Source: Hyphomicrobiales bacterium (lineage in GTDB: Bacteria > Pseudomonadota > Alphaproteobacteria > Rhizobiales > Aestuariivirgaceae). Taken from it: a DNA stretch of 33,603 nt. Positions 23,129 through 30,306 of this stretch are shown here, piece after piece. The stretch is from contig JALXCV010000158.1 in the NCBI GenBank assembly GCA_026990765.1, forward strand, positions 1-33,603. Reading direction: 5' to 3'. A program made the position numbers and the translations under genes. The first letter of the stretch is position 1, and the number at the start of each line of letters is the position of its first letter. The notes beneath the pieces are model-generated. The model was not told the origin of the DNA. It searched no databases and saw only the letters and a list, made by a program, of their open reading frames with translations.

Positions 23129-24960
23129 TGTGCTGGTTCCTTGTTGGCATAGCCGCGCGGGGTGTAGCAATAATTGTTGCCGTCACCACGGGTGATGATT
23201 TTTGACTGGCTGGAGCCGACCAGCACAATGGTCAGCATGTCAACCTGTTCGGGTTTGAAATCGGCCAGCCTTACAGTTTTCACCTGTTCTTGTGGTCGCC
23301 CCAGATTTGAGGCGATTATTACCGGGGTGTCATCATGCCGGTTGGGCTTGAGGATATTGATTGCTTTTTCCAGCTGGTCGGTGCGTTTCAGTGAGCGTGG
23401 ATTGTAAAAGGCCACGGTGAAGTCACCAGCAGAAGCAGCGTGCAACCGCTTTTCGATAGTTTGCCATTGTGTCAGCAGGTCGGACAGGGAAATGGCGCAA
23501 AAATCATGGCCGATAATGGCACCGGCTCGGGCGGCGGCAGCCTGAAAGGCCGAGATGCCTGGAACGGTTTCTATGGCAGCGCGTTGTTCACTGGCATTCA
23601 AGCTGCCAGAATCCAGAACCTCATAGGTGAGGGCTGCCATTGCATATATTCCGGCATCACCAGAGCATACCAGCGCCACATTTTTGCCGGCACCAGCCAG
23701 TTTGAAAGCATGTCGAACCCTGATTTCCTCCTTGCCCAGATCAAAGCGATGCAGATTCTTGCCGGGTGAAAGGTCTGCTACCAGATCAAGATACAGACCA
23801 TATCCTACCCAGTCATCAGCGCTTAGCAGGCAATCGACTGCATGTGGGCTTCGCCATTTTCTGGAGCCGGGGCCAATGCCGACAACTGAGATTTTACCGC
23901 GCGATGTGCCAGGAAAAGGTGGCGTCAGGGGCCGGGGGGAAATGGCAATGGCGCAGGTTGCGCGTTTCGAGCGGGTTTTTTCAACCAGCAAACGGCCATC
24001 AGGGCCGCTTGCGGCAAGACAGGCTGCTTCGGCAACTGAAGGGGTGCCGACTTCGCTTAGTACTATTTGTGACGGATTGGCGATGCGACCGGTTTCACCT
24101 TTCAGTTCTTCGGCAGCAAAAAAGCGGGCAGGGACGTTATAGCTGTCAGCCAGATGATTGATACCGGGTTCATCGGATTTAAGATCAAGCGAGCAGATGC
24201 AGGCAATGGAATTAGGCGAGATATTACCAAGGCAGTCCCTGACCAGTTTGGCAATCTGCTTTGCCGGTGTACCGCGCTCGCAGCCGACACCAATGCAAAT
24301 GGTTTGAGGGTGGTAAACCAGACAGGTTTCGCTGGTTGGGTGGTTTTGGGTGGTGATGATGATCTGCAATTCACCATTGCTGGTGACAGGCAAGGTGGAA
24401 GATTTTAACCAGTCAAGCGCCAGTTGACTTTCGGTGGAATGAGTATCGGAAGTTTTACCAGCAGATGCAGGATGCTGTGTTGGTGGCTGGTGGATTATTG
24501 AAAGACTTGCACCATCAAGCAGCCGGGAGACAAAGCCCTTTACATGTTCCTTGTTGGCCAGCACCAGACCGCGGGGCGGTTCATCAAGTGCGATATTGAA
24601 ATTTGTATCACTGGCAGTGGTAATGGCTGCTATGCCGCCGGTTAGGCTGGCTATTTTTGCTGCCATCATGTTGGCTCCGCCATGACCTGCCAGCAGGGGG
24701 ACGATATTCATGCCATCTGGTGAGACAGCAATAACCGGTGCATCTGTTGCCTTGTCCTGCATATAAGGGGCTATTGCGCGGATCAGAATGGCGCTGGCAC
24801 ATATGCCGATAACTGCCCGGTTGGCGCTAAATGCAGCGGCAATCTGTTGCAGCGGTTTACCGTTTGAAATTACATGTTCACCATCAAGCAGTTCAGCAAT
24901 CTGGCTGCCAAGACTGGTGGTTGACGGGATGATGGAAATAATAACCGGGCGTGTTACCAA
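23125..24960 (-). CDS. cobJ: Fused cobalt-precorrin-5A hydrolase (CbiG) and precorrin-3B C17-methyltransferase (CobJ/CbiH), TTG start
   Basis: The protein has 611 residues. Residues 1 to about 345 are CbiG-like (VIGICASAILIRAIAPYM, PLLAGHGGANMMAAKIASLTGG, ICIGVGCERGTP, SEVGTPSVAEAACLAASG), which removes the two-carbon fragment after ring contraction in the cobalt-early route. From about residue 355 the methyltransferase CobJ/CbiH follows (ISVVGIGPGSRKWRSPHAV, LVCSGDAGIYAMAAL, ETVPGISAFQAAAARAGAIIGHDFC, AFYNPRS). The start is a TTG at 24960, overlapping the cobI stop; no in-frame ATG lies near the family start. Two successive-step activities are thus joined in one chain. Confidence 0.93.
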   Translation of the reverse strand: MVTRPVIISIIPSTTSLGSQIAELLDGEHVISNGKPLQQIAAAFSANRAVIGICASAILIRAIAPYMQDKATDAPVIAVSPDGMNIVPLLAGHGGANMMAAKIASLTGGIAAITTASDTNFNIALDEPPRGLVLANKEHVKGFVSRLLDGASLSIIHQPPTQHPASAGKTSDTHSTESQLALDWLKSSTLPVTSNGELQIIITTQNHPTSETCLVYHPQTICIGVGCERGTPAKQIAKLVRDCLGNISPNSIACICSLDLKSDEPGINHLADSYNVPARFFAAEELKGETGRIANPSQIVLSEVGTPSVAEAACLAASGPDGRLLVEKTRSKRATCAIAISPRPLTPPFPGTSRGKISVVGIGPGSRKWRSPHAVDCLLSADDWVGYGLYLDLVADLSPGKNLHRFDLGKEEIRVRHAFKLAGAGKNVALVCSGDAGIYAMAALTYEVLDSGSLNASEQRAAIETVPGISAFQAAAARAGAIIGHDFCAISLSDLLTQWQTIEKRLHAASAGDFTVAFYNPRSLKRTDQLEKAINILKPNRHDDTPVIIASNLGRPQEQVKTVRLADFKPEQVDMLTIVLVGSSQSKIITRGDGNNYCYTPRGYANKEPAQ

Positions 24961-25658
24961 TTTTCCGAGCCTTTATATATGATAATGGTAGAAAAATATG
25001 GCTGGTCATCTTCATCAATGCGTTGCAGCGGGCGTACAACTTCAAAATCAGTGGTGGCGTTTTCAATAACCTGGGCCTTGCCGGTCAGGCCAAGCTCATT
25101 GATTATTTTGCGAATGCGGGTGAAATGACGACCAACCTTGTTGATTATGATGCAGTCACCGCTGGCAATTTCTGCCCGTAAAGCCTTATCAGGCAGCGGG
25201 GCGGGCAGCACCTTGATTATGTCATTGCGCGAGGCCAGCGGGCGGCGCTGGGCTGCGGCACAGCCGGTAAGAGAAGTGACACCGGAGACGATTTCAATTT
25301 CGTATTTCTCTTTCAGCCGCTCATGCAGATACATGAAGGTACTGTATAGAAACGGGTCACCATTGCAGATAAAGGCTGTGTGGCGACCGGCATCGAGATG
25401 CTTTGCTATGTCTTTTGCGGCCTTGTCATAGATTTTGGCGGCTGGCTTGCGGGCAGTGCGCATCGGGATTTCAATTGCCATTTCGATAACATCATCTGGA
25501 ATGAACGGGGCGGCAATGCGCCGGGCCATACTGTCGCTGGAAGGTGGTTTTGGATATGCTATTACCTCAACTGTTGACATCAGCCGCCATGCCTTGACGG
25601 TTATCAGCTCCGGGTCTCCCGGTCCAAGCCCCAGCCCGTATAATGTACCCTTGATCAT
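24954..25658 (-). CDS. cobI: Precorrin-2 / cobalt-precorrin-2 C20-methyltransferase
   Basis: The protein has 234 residues from the ATG at 25658 (CbiL in the anaerobic nomenclature). It methylates C20 with SAM. Motifs are LYGLGLGPGDPELITVKAWRLM at the start, FICNGDPFLYSTFMYLHERL and IEIVSGVTSLTGCAAAQRRPLA. The chosen start gives a 4-nt overlap with the cobL stop; an upstream in-frame ATG (25676) would overlap more. Confidence 0.94.
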   Translation of the reverse strand: MIKGTLYGLGLGPGDPELITVKAWRLMSTVEVIAYPKPPSSDSMARRIAAPFIPDDVIEMAIEIPMRTARKPAAKIYDKAAKDIAKHLDAGRHTAFICNGDPFLYSTFMYLHERLKEKYEIEIVSGVTSLTGCAAAQRRPLASRNDIIKVLPAPLPDKALRAEIASGDCIIINKVGRHFTRIRKIINELGLTGKAQVIENATTDFEVVRPLQRIDEDDQPYFSTIIIYKGSENW

Positions 25659-26863
25659 GCCTTCACCAATCGCCATTGAGTTATCGGCAAGGCTGGCCTG
25701 AAAGCAGTCTTGCCTCCGATTTTTACGGTGTTTGATATGGCGATTCGGGTGAGTTCGCCACCAAATTGCCCGGCAGCTTTTAATAAAGCAGCTTCACCTT
25801 CATTGGTAACACTATTGGCGATGAGGCGGCCATGGGTTCTTAGAGCCTTGAAACAGGTAGAAATCATTTCCGGTTCAGTTATGCCGCCACCGATGAAAAT
25901 TGCATCCGGGGCAGGCTGGCCAGCGAGAGATTGCGGGGCCTTGCCTTCGATTATCTCGATAAAGGGTGTGCCCAGCAAATCCATATTGGACCTGATATAA
26001 TCAATGCGGGGTTTGCTGGCCTCAAAGGCTATTGCCCGGTTAAGCCTGTGACAGCGTGACCATTCAATAGCAATCGATCCGCAACCGGCACCAATATCCC
26101 ACAACAGCTGACCGGGGACGGGGGCAAGGGCAGCAATGGTTGTTGCGCGCACAGCCTGTTTGGTCAGTTGACCATCATGTCTGAAAGCACTGTCGGGCAG
26201 GCCGGGGGTGCGGGGCAGTATTTGGCCTGATGCAGAAAGTTTGCACCTGATAGCCATGGTATTGAATGCAGAAAACTGAATCGGTGGAATCGCTTGCGGG
26301 GAAAAGCTGTGATATTGCTCGAACTTGCCGCCCATATTTTCAAACACATATATGGTGCTGTCACCATATCCGGTTTGGTTGAGGATTTCAGCAACCTTGA
26401 TGATTGTGTCATGGCCACTGGTCAGGGCAATCAACCGGGTGTCTGGCTGCAAATACGGGATGATCAGACTTGCCGGGCGACCATGCAGGGACAAAAGTTC
26501 GGTTTCAGCCAATGGCCAGCCGATGCGGGCGGCGACCAGAGAGAAGGCAGAAGGTGACGGGATAATATGTAATTCTTTCGGGCCCAGATATCTGGCAAGG
26601 GTTGATCCGGCCCCGTACCACATGGGATCACCGGTTGCCAGCATGATAATCCTGCGGCCCTTCCAGCTTTTCAGTTTTGCAATCATCGGGTCAAACGGGG
26701 TGGGCCAGCAATGTTTCTCGGCCTTGCTGTCGGGAAGCATTTTCAGCAGGCGTTTTGAGGCAATGATTATTTCAGCGTTGTCAATTATCTGGCGGGTTTT
26801 GTCGGCCAGACCTTCAAGACCATCCTCTCCAAGTCCGATTATTGTCAGCCATGCAGATGTCAT
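25655..26863 (-). CDS. cobL: Precorrin-6B methyltransferase/decarboxylase (CbiE-CbiT fusion)
   Basis: The protein has 402 residues. The N-terminal half is CbiE-like (LTIIGLGEDGLEGL, MLATGDPMWYGAGSTLARYLG, IPSPSAFSLVAARIGWPLAE), methylating C5. The C-terminal half is CbiT-like (LWDIGAGCGSIAIEWSR, IFIGGGITEPEMIS), methylating C15 with decarboxylation of the acetate on C12. The order matches classical CobL. The start and stop both overlap neighbours by 4 nt. Confidence 0.95.
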   Translation of the reverse strand: MTSAWLTIIGLGEDGLEGLADKTRQIIDNAEIIIASKRLLKMLPDSKAEKHCWPTPFDPMIAKLKSWKGRRIIMLATGDPMWYGAGSTLARYLGPKELHIIPSPSAFSLVAARIGWPLAETELLSLHGRPASLIIPYLQPDTRLIALTSGHDTIIKVAEILNQTGYGDSTIYVFENMGGKFEQYHSFSPQAIPPIQFSAFNTMAIRCKLSASGQILPRTPGLPDSAFRHDGQLTKQAVRATTIAALAPVPGQLLWDIGAGCGSIAIEWSRCHRLNRAIAFEASKPRIDYIRSNMDLLGTPFIEIIEGKAPQSLAGQPAPDAIFIGGGITEPEMISTCFKALRTHGRLIANSVTNEGEAALLKAAGQFGGELTRIAISNTVKIGGKTAFRPALPITQWRLVKA

Positions 26864-27471
26864 TGCATCATCCCCGTTATGGCGTTGATAGCAGCCCCGG
26901 CCATGGCAGTGCCACCACGCCGGCCAAGCAGGGTGGCATATTGGATGCCGCGCGGGTTGGTGTGCAACTCTGCCTTGGATTCTGCAGCTCCGACAAACCC
27001 TACCGGAAAGGCAATGATTGCTGCAGGTTTTGGCGCGCCTGCTTCAATCAGTTCCAGCAACCGGAACAGGGCGGTCGGGGCATTGCCGATAACGGCGATA
27101 GCGCCTTCAAGATATGGTTGCCACAATTCAACTGCTGCGGCTGAACGGGTCTGGTTGTTGCCAGCTTTTGCATCATTCAGCTTGCAGATGATCCTTGTCT
27201 GTTCGGGAAGCAAGCGGGAGATGATGGCAGAGCGCAGCATTTCGGCATCGATGAGGATTGGCGCACCATTAGCGAATGCTTTTTGCACTGTAGCTGCAAG
27301 GTCGGGGCTGATGCGCAAATCATCGATAATATCAACCATGCCACAAGCATGTATTACTCGTTCGGCAACTGGTTGACAGGAAACCGGCAAAACATCTAAA
27401 TCCACCTCCTCAGCAATCATGGCAAATGATCGCTGATAGATTTCCTGTGGATTTTTGATGTAGTTGAACAT
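26860..27471 (-). CDS. cobH: Precorrin-8X / cobalt-precorrin-8 methylmutase
   Basis: The protein has 203 residues (CbiC). It moves the methyl group from C11 to C12, yielding (hydrogeno)byrinic acid. Motifs are IYQRSFAMIAEE near the start, RVIHACGMVDIIDDLRISP (with the catalytic His in RVIHACG), ILIDAEMLRSAI, IGNAPTALFRLLELIEAGAPKP and FPVGFVGAAESK. The start overlaps the cbiX stop by one base (TAATG). Confidence 0.95.
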   Translation of the reverse strand: MFNYIKNPQEIYQRSFAMIAEEVDLDVLPVSCQPVAERVIHACGMVDIIDDLRISPDLAATVQKAFANGAPILIDAEMLRSAIISRLLPEQTRIICKLNDAKAGNNQTRSAAAVELWQPYLEGAIAVIGNAPTALFRLLELIEAGAPKPAAIIAFPVGFVGAAESKAELHTNPRGIQYATLLGRRGGTAMAGAAINAITGMMQ

Positions 27472-28481
27472 TAATCCGCATCCTGTTTCAGGCTGACAGG
27501 TCCGTGCGGGTGGTCTGCATGCGGGTAGGGGTGATGATGGTGATCATGATTATGGTCATGGTCATGATGGTGGTCGTGATCATGGTGATGGTGGTGATCG
27601 TGATTATGGTCTGTGCCGCCTTCCACATGGTGATGGTGGCTTTCCTGGGGCAGGCCAACCTGATCTTCAAACCCTAGAACCTGTGTGCGGAATTTGCACA
27701 GGGAACAGTTCATGTGGTTTTCGCCAGTAATGATCTGGTCTATGCGCTCAAGGAAGCTGTCTATGACCAGCGGGTGATCATTGAGATAGGAAGCCTTGAT
27801 GAATTCAATATCAGAATACTTGTCGGCTGCCTCATCAACGGCATCATATATTCGCTTGATCAAAATTCCGGTAAACAGGAAATACGGGAAAACGATTATC
27901 CGTTTATAACCAAGCTTTGCGGCATGATCGAGTGCCGGAGCTACCAGCGGGAAGGTGACGCCGGAATAGGCAGTTTCTGCCCAGCCAAAACCAAAGCCCT
28001 CCCATAACATGCGGGTAACCTTGGAAATGTTGGAATTGGCATCAGGATCAGATGCACCGCGACCGACTACCACCAGCATGGTTTCATGCAACGGGACTTT
28101 GGTTTTTGCAGCGCTGATTGCCTCCTTGATACGATCAGCTGCGGCGCGCATCATTTTGGTGTCAATGCCCAGCTCTTTGGCATAGTCGATCTGGATATCA
28201 TTATTGGCAGCATAGGTGTTTAGCACTGACGGGATGTCATTTTTGGCGTGTCCGGCAGCAAACAGCATGCCCGGTGCGGCCAGAACCCTGGTAACGCCCC
28301 GGGCTTTGAGAGCATCAAGACCGGTGCGGATAATCGGGGTGGCAAATTCCAGATAGCCATATTCCACCGGATATTGCGGCAGTCTTTGTTTAAGGGTTTC
28401 AGCCAGTCTGGCAAATTGCTGTACTGCATCCTTGTCGCGCGAGCCATGGCCGCAGAGCATTACGCCGGTTTTTTCTGTCAT
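27471..28481 (-). CDS. cbiX: Sirohydrochlorin cobaltochelatase, long form with Cys motif and His-rich tail
   Basis: The protein has 336 residues. It inserts Co2+ into sirohydrochlorin, the first step of the early-cobalt route. The N-terminal LCGHGSRDKDAVQQFA holds the catalytic His12; VVVGRGASDPDANSN begins the second half. Near residue 255 a M-x-C-x2-C motif (MNCSLCKF) matches the iron-sulfur site known in long CbiX proteins. The final about 50 residues are almost entirely His and Asp, a likely cobalt store or delivery tail. It heads the cobH-L-I-G/J-M run and follows a structured leader. Confidence 0.95.
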   Translation of the reverse strand: MTEKTGVMLCGHGSRDKDAVQQFARLAETLKQRLPQYPVEYGYLEFATPIIRTGLDALKARGVTRVLAAPGMLFAAGHAKNDIPSVLNTYAANNDIQIDYAKELGIDTKMMRAAADRIKEAISAAKTKVPLHETMLVVVGRGASDPDANSNISKVTRMLWEGFGFGWAETAYSGVTFPLVAPALDHAAKLGYKRIIVFPYFLFTGILIKRIYDAVDEAADKYSDIEFIKASYLNDHPLVIDSFLERIDQIITGENHMNCSLCKFRTQVLGFEDQVGLPQESHHHHVEGGTDHNHDHHHHHDHDHHHDHDHNHDHHHHPYPHADHPHGPVSLKQDAD

Positions 28482-28503
28482 GATATTTTTGACCTTTGCT
28501 TGT

Positions 28504-28640
28504 CGGTTAAAACAGCGCCCGTACCCGAACCGTTCAGGTCAGGTGAAAGGTCATTCCGGCAGCTACCGGCGTTAGTCCCCGATTTGGGTCGACCGCACCA
28601 GCTTCGCTTTCAGTCCCCGTCAATGAGGGACGCTGCATTT
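28504..28640 (-). promoter_or_regulatory. Structured leader with repeated modules upstream of cbiX (candidate RNA regulator)
   Basis: Between AT-rich flanks lies a GC-rich block that folds well as minus-strand RNA: GTCCC/GGGAC; a longer arm AGCU-GGUG...CGCC-AGCU enclosing GUC-CCC/GGG-GAC; and CCUGAA/UUCGGG with a CGG loop. Two stems use G-U pairs on the minus strand that become C-A mismatches on the plus strand, which favours transcription toward cbiX. A module, CGGGGACT then 7-9 bases then AGCTG, occurs twice (28599-28619 and 28560-28581) and degenerately at 28513-28527. It lacks the usual cobalamin riboswitch boxes. I cannot assign a class. Confidence 0.45.
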
Positions 28641-28690
28641 GATTTGTGTTTAGGTGGGTGAATAAAAACCGTCAAGCAGATATTTTGGTT

Positions 28691-29281
28691 TTACTCAGGG
28701 GTTCTCATTTTATGGTAGGCGTTGACTATTTCCAAAAGCCAGTCAGGAAGATCAACCCTTGGTGCAGTGGGAGTGTCAGGAATAAGGCGAATTAGTGGTT
28801 GAGGGACCTCATATGAATTGTCCCAGATAACCGTCTCATCAGCCAGTAAAGCAGCTGGCAGCAGATTATTCCTGCTTCTGGGAAAACGACGTTCCTGAAC
28901 TTCATCGTTTATATCATGTCCTCCCTGACAAACGCGTTGTTCTATTCTTTTCTTTCCAAGAGCAATGCTGGCAAGAAAAAGATAATGCATTTCTACCCGA
29001 AAACCTGAATTTCTGGCTTGAGTCAGTCTATTGATGATAGTTCTTCCTGTCAGGGTTGTTTCAAGAACGGCTGATTCATGTTTGGCAATTTGTGTTTGAA
29101 AGTCAGCCAAAAATTTACGGCCAGCCAAAATCAGTTCGGCATCAGATGTTGCATTTCTTCGCCTGGCAATTGCATCAAAGTCAAATATGGGGACACACAA
29201 ATCCAGTGAGTCAGCAAAAGTGGATTTCCCGCTACCATTTGGCCCTGCAATAACGTACAGAACTGGTGAGCCATTAGCCAT
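28691..29281 (-). CDS. Zeta-toxin-like P-loop kinase
   Basis: The protein has 196 residues. The Walker A motif is AGPNGSGKST at residues 12-21, followed by FDFDAIARRR (the substrate-side acidic residue), SAVLETTLTGRTIINRL, and the RVCQGGHDINDEVQERRFPRSRNNL signature of this zeta-like family. Zeta toxins phosphorylate UDP-N-acetylglucosamine; this subfamily's target is not certain. It lies 10 bases downstream of a small partner gene and inside a run of cobalamin genes. No ribosome site is obvious, so translation is probably coupled to the upstream gene. Confidence 0.8.
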   Translation of the reverse strand: MANGSPVLYVIAGPNGSGKSTFADSLDLCVPIFDFDAIARRRNATSDAELILAGRKFLADFQTQIAKHESAVLETTLTGRTIINRLTQARNSGFRVEMHYLFLASIALGKKRIEQRVCQGGHDINDEVQERRFPRSRNNLLPAALLADETVIWDNSYEVPQPLIRLIPDTPTAPRVDLPDWLLEIVNAYHKMRTPE

Positions 29282-29291
29282 GACAGGGGAT

Positions 29292-29591
29292 TTAACCGTG
29301 TTTTGTTATATCAGCACAAGTGCTGGTTGCTTCTGTATGGATACGCATTAATTTGCCATCCGGGCGCTCTTCTATGAGAAATCCGGTTCCGGCCTCAATA
29401 TAATGAATGCTAACGCCATTGGCTAATGTTTCGGTGCGTACCTTCCTGAAATGATCACTGATACATTTCAGTTCTTCCTGATTAAACACATCCCACCCCT
29501 GTTGCTTGTCGCGAGTATTATAATCTGGGTGATCCGAGCCGCCCGAAACCGGATCTTCGTTCCCAAGTATGAGGCTTTTTACTTTGCACAT
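29292..29591 (-). CDS. Small partner of the zeta-like kinase, putative antitoxin
   Basis: The protein has 99 residues from the ATG at 29591; an upstream TTG at 29636 would add 15. I do not recognise a named family. It is polar, with a central segment FNQEELKCISDHFRKVRTETLANGVSIHYIEAGTG and then two short strands (FLIEERPDGKLMRIH), and no helix-turn-helix is seen. Its place directly upstream of the kinase is typical of antitoxins of zeta-like systems. The antitoxin role is inferred from position only. Confidence 0.55.
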   Translation of the reverse strand: MCKVKSLILGNEDPVSGGSDHPDYNTRDKQQGWDVFNQEELKCISDHFRKVRTETLANGVSIHYIEAGTGFLIEERPDGKLMRIHTEATSTCADITKHG

Positions 29592-29679
29592 ATATCTAAA
29601 CCGTTCAAGTATTGTATGAAAAATTGTGCGGGACAAGTGTTAATATACCCTTGAAAAGGGAATTGGTGAACAATACGGC

Positions 29680-30306
29680 CTAGAATTCTATACCAGCTTG
29701 AGCCTTCACACCAGAGCGGAACGGGTGCTTGATCTGCTCCATCTCGGTTACCAGGTCGGCAATTTCGATCAGTTCGGCTTTGGCGTTGCGCCCGGTGATT
29801 ATTACATGAGTATCTGCGGGCTTGTGTTCAAGAAATTTCACTACTTCGTCAATTGGCAGATAATCATAGCGCAGTGCAATGTTCAACTCATCCAGTAATA
29901 CCAGCCTGTAATCAGGGTCCATTATATATTTTTTGGCTTCCTCCCATGCCGCACGGGCAAGGTCAATGTCGCGCTGGCGGTTCTGGGTTTCCCAGGTGAA
30001 GCCTTCGCCCATGGCCTTGATGGTGCACAGATCGTGATAGTTTTCCAAAATGGTGCGTTCACCGGTTTCCCATGCTCCCTTGACGAACTGGATTACGGCG
30101 GTTTTGATACCATGGCCGATTGAGCGAAAGACCATACCGAAAGCGGCAGTGGATTTGCCCTTGCCCTTGCCGGTATGGACTATGATCAGGCCTTTTTCGG
30201 TCTGTTTGGTGGCCATTATCTTGTCGCGGGCCGCCTTTTTCTTTTGCATTTTTTCATTGTGGCGGGCGTTTTGCTGCTGCGGTGTCATGTCAGTTTTTTT
30301 ATTCAT
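29680..30306 (-). CDS. cobO: Cob(I)alamin / cob(I)yrinic acid a,c-diamide adenosyltransferase
   Basis: The protein has 208 residues (BtuR/CobA type). It adds the adenosyl group to the cobalt of corrinoids. The P-loop VHTGKGKGKSTAAFGMVFRSIGHG is followed by VIQFVKGAWETGER, LVLLDELNIALRYDYL and HVIITGRNAK. AAAGG lies about ten bases before the ATG. The start overlaps the cobN stop by 8 nt. A basic N-terminal extension of about 35 residues precedes the domain. Confidence 0.95.
   Translation of the reverse strand: MNKKTDMTPQQQNARHNEKMQKKKAARDKIMATKQTEKGLIIVHTGKGKGKSTAAFGMVFRSIGHGIKTAVIQFVKGAWETGERTILENYHDLCTIKAMGEGFTWETQNRQRDIDLARAAWEEAKKYIMDPDYRLVLLDELNIALRYDYLPIDEVVKFLEHKPADTHVIITGRNAKAELIEIADLVTEMEQIKHPFRSGVKAQAGIEF

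Noticed and set aside
28482-28690. Classical cobalamin riboswitch before cbiX
   Set aside because: The characteristic conserved boxes (for example GCCACTG) are absent from both strands of this region.
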